In this document: positions 25,003-34,817 of the stretch, one piece after another
Numbering within the stretch: the first letter of the stretch is position 1
Layout of the letters: each line of letters begins with the position of its first letter
Source: Herbiconiux daphne
GTDB taxonomy: Bacteria > Actinomycetota > Actinomycetes > Actinomycetales > Microbacteriaceae
Direction of reading: 5' to 3'
Assembly (NCBI RefSeq): GCF_024979295.1
Contig: NZ_JANLCJ010000001.1
Location: forward strand, 248,001-312,000
DNA length: 64,000 nt
Position numbers and translations under genes: made by a program
Notes under the pieces: model-generated
Told to the model about the DNA's origin: nothing
The model's input: only the letters and a program-made list of their open reading frames with translations
Databases searched by the model: none

Positions 25003-26565
25003 GTGACCACTCCGCCCGAGACCGATGCTGTTCGCGGCACGCTCGAGGTGGGGGTGACCGGCGGCATGGTGCGGGGAGTCGAGCGCCGCGGGCTACGCCA
25101 CTGGCGCGGCATCCCGTTCGCCGCACCGCCCGTGGGTGCGTTGCGGTTCCGGGCGCCGCGGCCGGTCGTGCCGTGGTCGGGGATGCGCGAGGCCGCGCAG
25201 TTCGGTCCGGTGTCGATGCAGTCGCGTAACGGCAACTTCATCGGGGTGTCGCGCACCACGCCGATGTCGGAGGACTGCCTCACGATCAACGTGATACGGG
25301 CGGCATCCGGAGCCTCGGCCCTGCCCGTGATGGTGTTCGTGCACGGCGGCGCCTACAGCGTGGGGTCGTCGGCCGAGCATCCGCGCAACGGCGAGACGCT
25401 CGTGCGCGAGGGTGACGTGGTCTACGTCAGCTTCAACTACCGGCTCGGAGCCCTGGGCTACCTCGACTTCACGCGCTTCTCGACGCCCGAGCGGCCGCTC
25501 GAGTCGAACCTCGGGCTGCGCGACCAGGTTCAGGCGCTCGAATGGGTGCGCGACAACATCGCCGCGTTTGGCGGCGACCCCTCGAATGTGACGCTCTTCG
25601 GCGAGTCGGCCGGCGGCAACGCGGTGACCACGCTGATGGCGACGCCCGCCGCTCACGGGCTGTTCGCCCGCGCGATCGCGCAGAGCCCACCGCCGAACGC
25701 CATCTACCTGCCCGAGATGACGAGTGTGTGGGCGGGAGAGTACATCGAGATCCTCACCGAGGCGATCGACACCGACGGCGTCGAATCGACCTCGGACGAC
25801 ATCGCCGGCCAGGTGCTCGCCGACGCGGATGCCGGCGAGCTGGTGGAGGCCGCCGTGACGCTGACGCTGAGAACGCCCGACGCGCATCCGGGAACGATCG
25901 TGCTCTCGCCGGTGATCGACGGCGACTTTCTGCCCGAACGCCCGCTCGACGCGTTCAAAGAGGGGCGGGCGGCGGCCGTGCCGCTGATCATCGGCACGAA
26001 CGACCGTGAGGGCTCGCTGTTCACCGGCCGACTCGACATCCTCGCCACGACGCCCAAGCGCATCCGGGCCATCTTCGCGAGCACCAAGAAGAAGGCGCGC
26101 AAAGCGATCAAGGCCGAATATCCGGGCCTGCCCGAGAAGCGGCCGGCGGCCGATTTCGGGGGCGACTACGCCTTCTGGTATCCGACCGTGAAGGTGGCCG
26201 AGCGCCACGCGCGCTACCAGCCGGTGCACTTCTACCGCTTCGACATCGCCCCGCGGCTAGTGCGACTGGCCGGGTTCGACGCCACGCACGGCCTCGAGTT
26301 GTTCGCCGTGTTCGACCGCATGAACGGCTGGTTCGGCCGCACCATGACGGCGCTCGGCGGCCGCCGGGCTTTTCTGGCGGCGGGCAAGCGGATGCGCGCG
26401 CACTGGCTCGCCTTCGCCCGCGACGGCTCCGTCGACGAGGCCGCCTGGCCCCGTTACGACGAGCGCCGGCGCCTGACGCTGGTGATCGATCAGGCGGACC
26501 GCGTCGAGGCCGACCCGCGGGGATCGCGGCGACGCGCCTGGCAAGCGTTTGTGCCGCACGTGTGA
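25003..26565 (+). CDS. Type B carboxylesterase/lipase
   Basis: 520 residues, full length for the COesterase family. The oxyanion-hole sequence VMVFVHGGAYSVGS, the nucleophile elbow FGESAGGNAV (Ser about residue 204), the diagnostic EDCLTINV near residue 90 and a late His (DATHGLELF) are all present. It hydrolyses carboxylic esters; the natural substrate is unknown. There is no signal peptide, so it is probably cytoplasmic. The GTG start at 25003 follows GCGGGC, a weak site. Confidence 0.93.
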   Translation: MTTPPETDAVRGTLEVGVTGGMVRGVERRGLRHWRGIPFAAPPVGALRFRAPRPVVPWSGMREAAQFGPVSMQSRNGNFIGVSRTTPMSEDCLTINVIRAASGASALPVMVFVHGGAYSVGSSAEHPRNGETLVREGDVVYVSFNYRLGALGYLDFTRFSTPERPLESNLGLRDQVQALEWVRDNIAAFGGDPSNVTLFGESAGGNAVTTLMATPAAHGLFARAIAQSPPPNAIYLPEMTSVWAGEYIEILTEAIDTDGVESTSDDIAGQVLADADAGELVEAAVTLTLRTPDAHPGTIVLSPVIDGDFLPERPLDAFKEGRAAAVPLIIGTNDREGSLFTGRLDILATTPKRIRAIFASTKKKARKAIKAEYPGLPEKRPAADFGGDYAFWYPTVKVAERHARYQPVHFYRFDIAPRLVRLAGFDATHGLELFAVFDRMNGWFGRTMTALGGRRAFLAAGKRMRAHWLAFARDGSVDEAAWPRYDERRRLTLVIDQADRVEADPRGSRRRAWQAFVPHV

Positions 26566-26641
26566 GCTACCGCATTCATCCCCTAACGTAACGTGGAGGG
26601 GTGAGCGCAAACCCTACTGACGCGCGGAGGTGCAAGCACAG

Positions 26642-27850
26642 GTGAGCGACCGAACACCGGCCGACCCCGGGAGCGGGGCCCGGCGCCAGGCCTCCGTGCT
26701 GCGTCGGCTGGTCGCCCGAGCGACGGGCCGTGCCCGCGCAGCCGCCCGCCCGGGAACGGGGGCCGACGAGCCCGCCGCCGAGGTCATCGCCTTTCCGTTC
26801 TATCCGAACAACCCCTACCAGTCGATCATCTACGCCGACCTCGCCCCCACGTTCACGCTGAGCACGCCCGAGACGGTGACCGACCTGCTGACCGTGCTGC
26901 GAACGGATGCCGCGAGCCCGCGCATCCTGCACCTCAACTGGACCGCACCCATCGTGCAGTTCGGCGCCGAGACCCCTGACGAGGCTCACGCCGCCGCCGA
27001 TCGCTTCCTCGCCGGCCTCGACGCCTTCACCCGCGGCGGGGGACTGCTCGTGTGGACGGTGCACAACACCATGCCGCACGACCTGCGGTTCCGCGAGGCC
27101 GAGTTGCGGCTCGCGCGGGGCATCACCGCTCGCGCCGACGCGATCATCGCCATGAACCCCGACACGGCGGCGCTGGTGGAGCCCGACTACCCGTTGCCGG
27201 CCGAGGTGACGGTGGTGCAGGAGCATCCGAGTTACCGCGGTGTGTTCCGTGACGACCTGACCCGCTCGCAAGCGCGGGAGGCCCTCGGGGTCGCGGCCGA
27301 CGCCGAGGTGCTGCTGCTGTTCGGAACCCTGAGGCCCTACAAGGGCATCGAGCGGTTTCTCGAGGACTTCACGCTCGCCCGGCAGAGCAGGCCAGGTCTG
27401 GTGCTGCTGGTGGCGGGCGAGATCGGTCCGGGATTCGATGAGCACGGCCTGCGGCGGCTGCTCGATCTCGACGGGGTGATCGCGCACCTGAGCTACGTGC
27501 CGTCGGACGAGGCCCAGCGCTGGCTGCGCGCTGCCGACGTGATGATGCTGCCCTACCGCAGCGCGCTCAACCCGAGCCTCGTCTACCTCGCGGCCACGTT
27601 CGGTTTGCCCGTGCTGCTGGCCGACCTGCCGTCGCTGCACTACCTCTTCGACGAGCCGTGGGTGGCGCCCGTCGACTTCTCGCGCCCGATCGACCTCGGC
27701 GCCCTGCTCGACTCCTTCGCGACCGATCGAGCCGTCGTCGCTCCTGCGGCCGCCGCCTTCGCCCGTCGCACCGACCCCGCCATCGCCTCGGCCCGCTTCA
27801 CCACCCTCCTCACAAACTTGCTCGCCGGCCTCTCGCCGCTCGCCGCCTGA
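26642..27850 (+). CDS. Glycosyltransferase, GT4-like
   Basis: 402 residues. GTG at 26642 is chosen over GTG at 26630 because the GCGGAGG ribosome binding site overlaps the earlier codon. The C-terminal half is a Glycos_transf_1 Rossmann domain with LLLFGTLRPYKGIERFLEDF, VAGEIGPGF and a donor-binding segment ADVMMLPYRSALNPSLVYLA. The N-terminal half includes GLLVWTVHNTMPHDLRF, as in acceptor-binding domains. It probably adds a sugar to a cell-surface glycan together with the Stealth (32138) and GT2 (36441) genes nearby, though these are not in one operon. Confidence 0.88.
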   Translation: MSDRTPADPGSGARRQASVLRRLVARATGRARAAARPGTGADEPAAEVIAFPFYPNNPYQSIIYADLAPTFTLSTPETVTDLLTVLRTDAASPRILHLNWTAPIVQFGAETPDEAHAAADRFLAGLDAFTRGGGLLVWTVHNTMPHDLRFREAELRLARGITARADAIIAMNPDTAALVEPDYPLPAEVTVVQEHPSYRGVFRDDLTRSQAREALGVAADAEVLLLFGTLRPYKGIERFLEDFTLARQSRPGLVLLVAGEIGPGFDEHGLRRLLDLDGVIAHLSYVPSDEAQRWLRAADVMMLPYRSALNPSLVYLAATFGLPVLLADLPSLHYLFDEPWVAPVDFSRPIDLGALLDSFATDRAVVAPAAAAFARRTDPAIASARFTTLLTNLLAGLSPLAA

Positions 27851-28164
27851 CCCGGCGCCCCCCGCTGGCACCAGCCGTGCTCGTGGCTGGTGACCCATCC
27901 ACCCGGCCTCGCCCTCGGCCGTCGGCTCCACTTGTGCGCCCTTTGTGATCGCGCGCGCCCGTCATGACGGCAGCGCCGGCACAAAAGCGGCGCGCTCGAC
28001 GCGACGGCGAAGCATGGCATGTCGCCCAGACCCACCCGGCAGCAGCAGTGCCCATCGCCTACGCGCCCCTTGCGTTCGAGCGCGCCTGTCGTCACGGTGA
28101 CGGACGAACAAGAGCGGCGCCCGAGCTGGCAGCCGCGCCCGGCGGCACCCGACGCGACGCCGCC
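27851..28164. other. Intergenic region with terminator-like hairpin
   Basis: No gene is supported here. CACCAGCC (27869-27876) pairs with GGCTGGTG (27885-27892) just after the glycosyltransferase stop and may end that transcript and the convergent radA transcript. The rest shows nothing recognisable. Confidence 0.5.
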
Positions 28165-29487
28165 CTACGAGAACGCGCGGCCCAGCGCCCGCACGAGCTG
28201 CCGCACGTCGTCGTCGATGATCGTGGTGAAGCCGAGGCGGCGGGCTTCGGATGCCCGCACGCGACTCGACGAGACCGGTCGCACCTCGCCCGCGAGGCTG
28301 ATCTCGCCGAACGCGGCGAGGTCGTGGGCGAGGGGCCGGTCGTTGGCGGCCGACGCGAGGGCGAGCGCGATGGCGAGGTCGGCCGCCGGCTCGGTGAGCT
28401 TGACCCCGCCGACCGTCGAGACGTAGACGTCTTGCTCGCTCAGCTTGATGCGTGCGCGGCGCTCGAGCACGGCCAGGATCATCGCCACGCGCGACGAATC
28501 GACCCCGTTCGTGACCCGCCGCGGGTTCGGCGACGGAGTCGACACCACGAGCGCCTGCACCTCCACCGGCAGCGCCCGCCGGCCCTCGAGCGCCACGGTC
28601 ACGCACGTGCCCGACACCGCCTCGCTGCCCCGCGAGAGAAAGAGGCCGCTCGGGTCGGGCACCTCGGCGATGCCGTCGCCGGTCATCTCGAAGCAGCCCA
28701 CTTCGTCGGTGGGGCCGAAGCGGTTCTTGAGCGCCCGCACGAAGCGCAGCGACGTCTGCCGATCGCCCTCGAACTGGCACACGACGTCGACCAGGTGCTC
28801 GAGCACGCGCGGCCCGGCGATCGAGCCGTCTTTCGTGACGTGGCCGACCAGCAGCACCGGCAGCGAGCGCTCCTTCGCCACCCGGATGAGCGACGACGCC
28901 ACCTCGCGCACCTGCGAGGGGCTGCCCGCGGCGGAGTCGAGCGACGCCGACGACACCGTCTGCACCGAGTCGACGATCACGAGATGCGGCTGCACCGCGT
29001 CGATCTGCCCGAGCACCGTGGCCAGGTCGGTCTCGGCGGCGAGCATGAGCGTGGGCGACAGCGAGTGGGTGCGCTCGGCCCGCAGCTTCACCTGCGACAC
29101 CGACTCCTCGGCCGAGACGTAGAGCACGCGCAGATGCTCCTCGGCAGCTTTCGCGGCCACCTCGAGCAGCAGCGTCGACTTGCCCACCCCGGGCTCGCCC
29201 GACAGCAGGATGGCGGCCCCGGGCACCAGCCCGCCGCCGAGCACGCGGTCGAACTCGCCGATGCCGGTGGCCCAGTGGGCCGCGACATCCGACGAGATCT
29301 CGGTGATCGGCCGGGCGATGCGCGCGGCATCGAGCACGGTGGCCTGCACGGCCCGCGCGATGCCTTCGTTCGACGCCGACGACACCACCGTGCCCCACGA
29401 CTGGCACTCGCCGCAGCGGCCGACCCACTTGGCCGTCTGCCAGCCGCACTCGGTGCACTTGTATGCGCTCTGCGATTTGGTGGCCAT
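28165..29487 (-). CDS. radA: DNA repair protein RadA
   Basis: 440 residues. The N-terminal zinc finger (YKCTECGWQTAKWVGRCGEC) is followed by a RecA-like ATPase with Walker A GEPGVGKSTLL, the RadA-specific KNRFG motif (LKNRFGPTDEVG) and a C-terminal Lon-like domain (VYVSTVGGVKLTEPAADLA). RadA promotes branch migration of recombination intermediates. The start at 29487 fits the family MATK... beginning; no ribosome binding site is obvious, and a leaderless transcript is possible. Confidence 0.97.
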   Translation of the reverse strand: MATKSQSAYKCTECGWQTAKWVGRCGECQSWGTVVSSASNEGIARAVQATVLDAARIARPITEISSDVAAHWATGIGEFDRVLGGGLVPGAAILLSGEPGVGKSTLLLEVAAKAAEEHLRVLYVSAEESVSQVKLRAERTHSLSPTLMLAAETDLATVLGQIDAVQPHLVIVDSVQTVSSASLDSAAGSPSQVREVASSLIRVAKERSLPVLLVGHVTKDGSIAGPRVLEHLVDVVCQFEGDRQTSLRFVRALKNRFGPTDEVGCFEMTGDGIAEVPDPSGLFLSRGSEAVSGTCVTVALEGRRALPVEVQALVVSTPSPNPRRVTNGVDSSRVAMILAVLERRARIKLSEQDVYVSTVGGVKLTEPAADLAIALALASAANDRPLAHDLAAFGEISLAGEVRPVSSSRVRASEARRLGFTTIIDDDVRQLVRALGRAFS

Positions 29488-29601
29488 GCCGACCACACTA
29501 AAGCCGTCCGCCGACATCGGCCGGGCACCCGGCGCAGCGGGGGAGAAGTCGGCCGACAACCGGCACTTTACACAGCCCGGCGCGGCCGGGATGCTGGTGG
29601 C

Positions 29602-30003
29602 ATGGCCAATCAGATCTTCGTGAACCTGCCCGTCAAAGACCTCGACACGTCCAAGGCCTTCTTCGAAGCGATCGGATACACGATCAACCCCCAGTTCACC
29701 AACGAGCAGGCGGCGAGCGTCGTGATCAGCGACACCATCTACGCGATGCTGCTGACCGAGCCGTTCTACCAGACCTTCACCTCGAAGCAGATCGCCGACG
29801 CCCGCACCACGAGCGAAGCCCTGCTCGCCCTCGGGGTCGAGAGCCGTGAGGCGGTCGACACCCTCGTCGACAAGGCGCTCGCCGTCGGCGCCACCGAGCC
29901 CCGTGAGGCCCAGGACCACGGCTTCATGTACTCCCGCGCCTTCGACGACCTCGACGGCCACGGCTGGGAAGTGGTGTGGATGGATCCGGCCACCGTTGAG
30001 TGA
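29602..30003 (+). CDS. VOC/glyoxalase-superfamily protein
   Basis: 133 residues with the two beta-alpha-beta-beta-beta modules of the VOC fold: QIFVNLPVKDLDTSKAFFEA at the start and AFDDLDGHGWEVVWMDPATV at the end. The Glu/His metal ligands typical of glyoxalase I are only partly recognisable, so the enzyme activity is undefined; PhnB/bleomycin-resistance-like proteins of this type are usually of unknown substrate. Its stop is overlapped by 8 bases by the TMEM175-like gene. Confidence 0.85.
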   Translation: MANQIFVNLPVKDLDTSKAFFEAIGYTINPQFTNEQAASVVISDTIYAMLLTEPFYQTFTSKQIADARTTSEALLALGVESREAVDTLVDKALAVGATEPREAQDHGFMYSRAFDDLDGHGWEVVWMDPATVE

Positions 30004-30721
30004 CGCGGGCCGCGGCATCCGTCACCGACTGCGCGACCGCGAGCCCACCCGCCTCGACGCCCTGATCGACGGCACGTTCGCGTTCGCGATCACCCTGCTG
30101 GTGCTCTGGAACGACCGGCTGCCCAACGACGTCGAGTCGCTGCTCGTGCTCTACGGCAGCATCCCGAGCTTCGCCGTGAGTTTCGCCCTGATCGCCCTGT
30201 TCTGGTGGCAGCACGTCACCTGGTCGCGGCGCCACCGGGTCGACGACCGGGTCACGACCCTGCTGTCGCTGGCCCTGGTGTTCGTGGTGCTCATCTTCGT
30301 GTTCCCGCTGCGCATCCTGTTCTCGACGTTCTTCAGCTGGATCACCAACGACTTTCTGCCCTCCCCGTTCCAGGGCGACATCGACGCCTCGGTGCTGTGC
30401 TTCCTCTTCATCACCTACGGCATCGCGTTCGCGTCGCTCTCGGCCTGCATCAGCGGCCTCTACTGGCGCGCGTGGGCCACACGGGCCGAGAACGAGCCCG
30501 ATGCGGCGGGGGCGACGGATGCCGCGGCCGGGGCATCCGTCTACGCCTGCTTCGTGGCGCTCGCGCTGCTGTCGGCCGCGCTCGCGGCCCTGTTCTTGCT
30601 TCTCGGCGTCGAGAACGTGTGGCTGGTGACCGTGGCCGGCTGGGTCTACTTCTTGCTCTTCTTCACCGGGGTGGTCGAGAAGCGGGTGCGCCGGGCTGCC
30701 GCGCGGCGAGCGGGCATCTGA
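29996..30721 (+). CDS. TMEM175-like potassium channel family membrane protein
   Basis: 241 residues from a TTG at 29996 that overlaps the preceding stop. Six hydrophobic helices are visible. The first contains RLDALIDGTFAFAITLLVL, close to the (F/L)SDG-type signature of bacterial TMEM175 leak K+ channels, and an HVTWSRRHRVDDRVTTLLSL segment follows helix 3. The TTG start and coupling to the glyoxalase-like gene are unusual but no better start exists. Family assignment is moderate. Confidence 0.75.
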   Translation: MSDAGRGIRHRLRDREPTRLDALIDGTFAFAITLLVLWNDRLPNDVESLLVLYGSIPSFAVSFALIALFWWQHVTWSRRHRVDDRVTTLLSLALVFVVLIFVFPLRILFSTFFSWITNDFLPSPFQGDIDASVLCFLFITYGIAFASLSACISGLYWRAWATRAENEPDAAGATDAAAGASVYACFVALALLSAALAALFLLLGVENVWLVTVAGWVYFLLFFTGVVEKRVRRAAARRAGI

Positions 30722-30733
30722 GCGTCTGAGCGT

Positions 30734-31513
30734 CTAGTCGTCGATCTCGTCGAACTGGTCGTCGTCGACCCGGCCCTTCGCCGCGATGATCGCCGCGCGC
30801 TCGGCGAGCCGTCGCCGCACCTCGGCCTGGGCGTTCTCGATGATCTCGGGGTCGAGAGGCGGGTTCTGCGACTGCGGCTTGCCGTGGTATTTCGCGATGT
30901 AGGCGTCGAGCTCGGGGCCCGACTCCCACGAGGTGATGAGGCAGTAGCGCGGTTCGGGGCCGGTGTGCCACACCGCGTGCCAGAAGCGCTGGGTGTCGAC
31001 GATCAGCTGCGCTCCGGCGGGCAGCGGGATGCGGATCTCGGTCTCGGGATGGAAGCGGTCTTCACGCAGGATGATCACCGAGTCGGCGTCGTCGGAGAGG
31101 TTGAAGAAGCCGCGCACGATCCATCCCGTGCCGTCGGGGTTGAGGCGGTTGTTGTCGTCTTGGTGCAGGTTGTAGAGGGCGCCGGCGTAGTCGTTGGGCT
31201 GCAGCTCGATGACGCGGCAGCGGCCGATGTTGGCGCCGGGCTCTTCGGCGCGGGCCTTCAGCACCGGTGCCTTGGCGACGTTCGACGGCACCCAGACGCC
31301 GTCTTTGTCGGTGCGCGGCGGGGTGTGGTTCCAGAATCCGTTGCACTCGACGTCACCGAAAGCGCTGGTCAGAGGGGCGAAACGGGTGTCGCCCGACGAC
31401 TTCCAGTCGACGTATTCGAGATCGAGCCACTCTTTCGGGTCGGCAGCCTGGTCATGCCGGTCGAGTACGACGTAGCCGGTCTCCTCGAGCGCGTTCGAAC
31501 GGATGTAGCTCAT
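30734..31513 (-). CDS. Putative Fe(II)/2-oxoglutarate-type oxygenase, iron-regulated
   Basis: 259 residues from the ATG at 31513. The core contains LYNLHQDDNNRLN (a His-x-Asp pair), GWIVRGFFNLSDD, then IPLPAGAQLIVDTQRFWHAV with a distal His and RYCLITSWES with the Arg/Ser pair. This order (HxD...H...R) is the pattern of double-stranded beta-helix Fe/2OG dioxygenases. Substrate unknown. A DtxR/IdeR-like box lies 52-68 bases upstream of the start, so expression is expected to rise when iron is low. The C-terminus is a charged helical tail. I propose the enzyme class with moderate confidence only. Confidence 0.55.
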   Translation of the reverse strand: MSYIRSNALEETGYVVLDRHDQAADPKEWLDLEYVDWKSSGDTRFAPLTSAFGDVECNGFWNHTPPRTDKDGVWVPSNVAKAPVLKARAEEPGANIGRCRVIELQPNDYAGALYNLHQDDNNRLNPDGTGWIVRGFFNLSDDADSVIILREDRFHPETEIRIPLPAGAQLIVDTQRFWHAVWHTGPEPRYCLITSWESGPELDAYIAKYHGKPQSQNPPLDPEIIENAQAEVRRRLAERAAIIAAKGRVDDDQFDEIDD

Positions 31514-31564
31514 TGTGAAATGAACCCTTTCGGTAAGAGAGCACGCGCGTTTTAACATGCTCAA

Positions 31565-31581
31565 CTTAGGCAAGGCTAACA
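31565..31581. promoter_or_regulatory. DtxR/IdeR-type iron box
   Basis: CTTAGGCAAGGCTAACA is close to the DtxR/IdeR consensus TTAGGTTAGGCTAACCTAA (TTAGG, then AGGCTAAC). It lies in the divergent promoter region between the oxygenase-like gene (start 31513) and the 31619 gene, closer to the second. Either or both could be repressed by iron-loaded DtxR. Confidence 0.65.
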
Positions 31582-31618
31582 CTCTTGCTTTTGGCGCTCG
31601 GAGGAGGAGAATGCGGTC

Positions 31619-32020
31619 ATGGCATCCGGAACGCACGACGACCCGTGGCAGCTCACCACGGCACCTGGCACGTCGGCGTACACGATGTACCGCGACGACA
31701 CGGTGGAGCCCGCCGTGCTGGTGTGCCAGGTCGGTTCCACCACCTTGAAATACGACGCCCGGGCCATCGGCGACCTGCGCGCCTGGCTGGTGGAGCAGGG
31801 CGACTGGGTGCCCCTCGGTGCTACCGACGAGAAGAAGCCGGCGGCGGATGGCACGGTCGAGGCGTTCGGCCGCTCCGAGAGCAATCCGGTCGGCGGCTGG
31901 TACGGTCTGCGAAACGGCTATCGTGGCCGGTTCGGTATGTACCTCCCGCCCCTCCTAGAACAGCTCGGCCTGGCGGAACTCACGCACGACGCCCGCAACA
32001 ACGCAATGCGCGCTCAGTGA
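31619..32020 (+). CDS. Conserved actinobacterial hypothetical protein
   Basis: 133 residues. Very strongly patterned: DDPWQLTTAPGTSAYTMYRD, LVCQVGSTTLKYDARAI, NPVGGWYGLRNGYRGRFGMY. I recall close matches as uncharacterised actinobacterial proteins (possibly DUF6855), with no known activity. The start at 31619 lies 38 bases after the iron box, so it may also be iron responsive. Confidence 0.75.
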   Translation: MASGTHDDPWQLTTAPGTSAYTMYRDDTVEPAVLVCQVGSTTLKYDARAIGDLRAWLVEQGDWVPLGATDEKKPAADGTVEAFGRSESNPVGGWYGLRNGYRGRFGMYLPPLLEQLGLAELTHDARNNAMRAQ

Positions 32021-32137
32021 ACACGGTCGCTCGACCGCGTGACGACAGCGTAAAATGAGTTCGCTGGCGACGACGGCAGGAGAACCCGAACCCCACCAGG
32101 CACAAACCAACCACGCACCACCGACAAGGAGGCGACT

Positions 32138-33760
32138 TTGACCGATGACGTATCTGGAGCCCCTCATCTCGAAACCGTGCTGCGTGCCGCCTCGTCGCAT
32201 CCGATCGCTCTCGATCGCAACGACCTCGTTCTTCGCAAAGGCCAGCTGACTCTTCTCAACGGTCACGCGACGCCGCGTGAATCGATGATCGAAGACCTCT
32301 TCTTCATCGCCGACGTGCTCGACGACGCCGGTGTGCCCTTCCTGCTCGTGCGGGGCAACGACGAGCGCCCGGTGATCGCCGTGCGCTGGAAAGACCGCAA
32401 GCGCGCGAAGTCGGCGCTCATCACGAGCATGGCGGGCGAGCCGTTCTACTCCAAGGCGCCCGGCGCCCCGGCGGTGCTGGTGGCCGACGGCAAGCTCGCG
32501 CGCAACCCGAAGACGCGCGTGATGCGGCTGTTCCGCCCGCGCATCGAGCCGATCGGGCGCTTGCGCTACGGCGCCGAGTCGGCCGTGCAGCTCGAGTTCT
32601 GGCGCACCGTCGGCGACATCGTCGAGACGCCGGTCGAGAACTCCCTCACCCGCCGTGAGATTCCGCTCGACGAGATCGTCGAGACCACGGTCGACATCTA
32701 CGGCCGCACCTGGACGACCATCGAGGGCATGTTCAACGAGCTCGCGAGCGACATCGGCTTCGACGTCGACATCGTGTTCTCGTGGGTCGACGGCACCGCG
32801 ATCGAGTTCCAGCGCGCTCGCGCAAAGCGCATGGCGAGTTATGTGGTGGGCGAGGGCGACGACTCCGAGGCGCGCTACCGCCAGATCGACGAACTCAAGT
32901 ATGCCCTGCGCAGCGTCTACATGTTCGCGCCCTGGGTGCGGCGCATCTTCATCGCCACCGACTCCCCGCGCCCGGCCTGGCTCGCCGACGACCCGCGGGT
33001 CACCATCATGCCGAGCGAGGAGTTCTTCCGGCACCAAGAAGACCTGCCGACGCACAACTCCCACGCCGTCGAGGCGCAGCTGCATCGCATCCCGGGGCTC
33101 TCGGAGCACTTCCTCTACTCCAACGACGACATGTTCTTCGGCCGGCCCGTCACGCCCGACCTGTTCTTCTCGCCGGGTGGCATCACGAAGTTCGTCGAAG
33201 CCTCCACCCGCATCGGGCTGGGGCAGAACGCGCTGCACCGCAGTGGGTTCGAGAACGCCGCCCGCGTGAACCGCGAGTTGCTGCAGCAGCGGTTCGGCCG
33301 CATCACCACGCGGCACCTCGAGCACTGCGCGGCGCCGTTGCGCAAGAGCGTGCTGTTCGAGATGGAGCAGGAGTTCCCGGATGCGTTCGCCCGCACCGCG
33401 GCGAGCCCGTTCCGCTCGGCCACCGACATCTCGGTGACGAACTCGTTCTACCACTACTACGCGCTGATGACCGGCCGCGCCGTGGTGCAGACCGAGGCGC
33501 GGGTCAAATACATCGAGACCACGCTGCGGTCGGCGCTGCGCGAGATGGACACGCTGCTGAAGAAGCGCTCGATGGACATGTTCTGCCTCAACGACGGCTC
33601 CAAGCCCGAGATCGGCGTCGAAGAGCGCACGAGCGCCGTCATCTCGTTCCTGGAACGCTACTTCCCGTTCCCGGCTCCGTGGGAGAAGGGCGCGGTCACA
33701 CGCCCGTCGGCAGCAGGATCGGCATCGTCATCGGGGGTTCTGGCGATACCCGCGGGCTGA
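32138..33760 (+). CDS. Stealth family capsular polysaccharide phosphotransferase
   Basis: 540 residues. All four Stealth conserved regions are present: CR1 [18 protein letters not shown]2 [20 protein letters not shown] and [11 protein letters not shown]3 [20 protein letters not shown] with [11 protein letters not shown], and a CR4-like block near [20 protein letters not shown]. The family transfers hexose-1-phosphate to surface polysaccharides, so the protein should act in wall or capsule glycan synthesis. TTG at 32138 is preceded by AAGGAGG at ideal spacing. Its last 65 bases overlap the convergent metallophosphatase gene. Confidence 0.92.
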   Translation: MTDDVSGAPHLETVLRAASSHPIALDRNDLVLRKGQLTLLNGHATPRESMIEDLFFIADVLDDAGVPFLLVRGNDERPVIAVRWKDRKRAKSALITSMAGEPFYSKAPGAPAVLVADGKLARNPKTRVMRLFRPRIEPIGRLRYGAESAVQLEFWRTVGDIVETPVENSLTRREIPLDEIVETTVDIYGRTWTTIEGMFNELASDIGFDVDIVFSWVDGTAIEFQRARAKRMASYVVGEGDDSEARYRQIDELKYALRSVYMFAPWVRRIFIATDSPRPAWLADDPRVTIMPSEEFFRHQEDLPTHNSHAVEAQLHRIPGLSEHFLYSNDDMFFGRPVTPDLFFSPGGITKFVEASTRIGLGQNALHRSGFENAARVNRELLQQRFGRITTRHLEHCAAPLRKSVLFEMEQEFPDAFARTAASPFRSATDISVTNSFYHYYALMTGRAVVQTEARVKYIETTLRSALREMDTLLKKRSMDMFCLNDGSKPEIGVEERTSAVISFLERYFPFPAPWEKGAVTRPSAAGSASSSGVLAIPAG

Positions 33761-34640
33761 CCGCCTCGGCGATCACCACGCCCTCGGCGGCGAGACGGCG
33801 CTTGGTCTCCTCCGCCGTGATGAAGTCGAGGGTCTGGTAGGTGCCCACCGGCACCACCGAGTGCAGCACCGTGTTCTCGTAGACGTGCACGAGGTTGAAT
33901 GCCTGTGCGCCCGCTCGGCCCTTGGTGCCGCCGACCTCGACGTTCAGGTCTTGCGTGTAGCAGGTGGCCGATGCGACCGAGACCGGGATGCCGGCGAAGG
34001 TCGCGTTGGTGGAGTAATGCAGGTGGCCCGCGATGATCGAGCGCACGTCGCTGCCCTCGAGCACCTCGGCGAGGCTCTTCTGGTCGCGCAGTTCGACCGA
34101 CACGGCGAGGTCGAGCACGCTCGGCACCGGCGGGTGGTGCATGGCGAGGATGGTGCCGTGCGGCGCGGGGAACGCGAGCTCCTCGGCGAGCCAGTCGAGC
34201 TGGTCGCCCGTGACCTGCCCGTAGTGGTGGCCCGGAACGGTCGAGTCGAGCGTGATCACGCGCAGCCCGTTGATGTCGTAGACGCGATCGACGGCACGAT
34301 CGGTCGGGAACTCGCCGAACAGCCCCTCGCGGAACGAGGCGCGGTCGTCGTGGTTGCCCATCACCCAGATCACCTCGGCGCCGAGCCGCGCGGCGGCCGG
34401 CTCCACGATCGCACGCAGCCGGGCATACGCATCCGGTTCGCCTCGATCGGCCAGATCGCCCGTGAACACAATGGCCTCGGGGCGACCTCCGGATGCCTCC
34501 AGCTCGGCGAAGATCTCACGCAACTGCTGCTCGCTGTCGATGGACCCGTAGAGGCGGCCTCCACTCGACAGGAGGTGCGTGTCACTCAGGTGCAGGAGGA
34601 AATGGTTCGGCCTCGGGTACTCGGCCGTTCTGATAGTCAC
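33696..34640 (-). CDS. Metallophosphatase / cyclic nucleotide phosphodiesterase-like (CpdA/GpdQ type)
   Basis: 314 residues from a GTG at 34640 (GGAAG upstream). The binuclear metal motifs are [38 protein letters not shown] and AGHLHYSTN, in the order of class III cyclic nucleotide phosphodiesterases and glycerophosphodiesterases. The substrate (cAMP, a glycerophosphodiester or other) cannot be decided from sequence. It is convergent with the Stealth gene and shares 65 bases with it. Confidence 0.9.
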   Translation of the reverse strand: MTIRTAEYPRPNHFLLHLSDTHLLSSGGRLYGSIDSEQQLREIFAELEASGGRPEAIVFTGDLADRGEPDAYARLRAIVEPAAARLGAEVIWVMGNHDDRASFREGLFGEFPTDRAVDRVYDINGLRVITLDSTVPGHHYGQVTGDQLDWLAEELAFPAPHGTILAMHHPPVPSVLDLAVSVELRDQKSLAEVLEGSDVRSIIAGHLHYSTNATFAGIPVSVASATCYTQDLNVEVGGTKGRAGAQAFNLVHVYENTVLHSVVPVGTYQTLDFITAEETKRRLAAEGVVIAEAVSPRVSPEPPMTMPILLPTGV

Positions 34641-34817
34641 AAGACTTCCATTCGGATGAGGTGCGGGTTCCAGGGTTGTCGCCCGTCCGTGGTGCTTTCG
34701 TCGACTCAAGCACGTGAAAGTGAACGCGCGGCGAACATCGCCCGCGAGTCGAACCAAAAGTACAGCCTGACTCGACGAGGTTTCTGAGAACACCCCCAAT
34801 TCGAGGGGGCGCCCGTT

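Noticed and set aside
27964..29458. Very long open frames on both strands over radA
   Set aside because: They are shadows of the high-GC radA coding sequence; codon positions and motifs support only the RadA frame.
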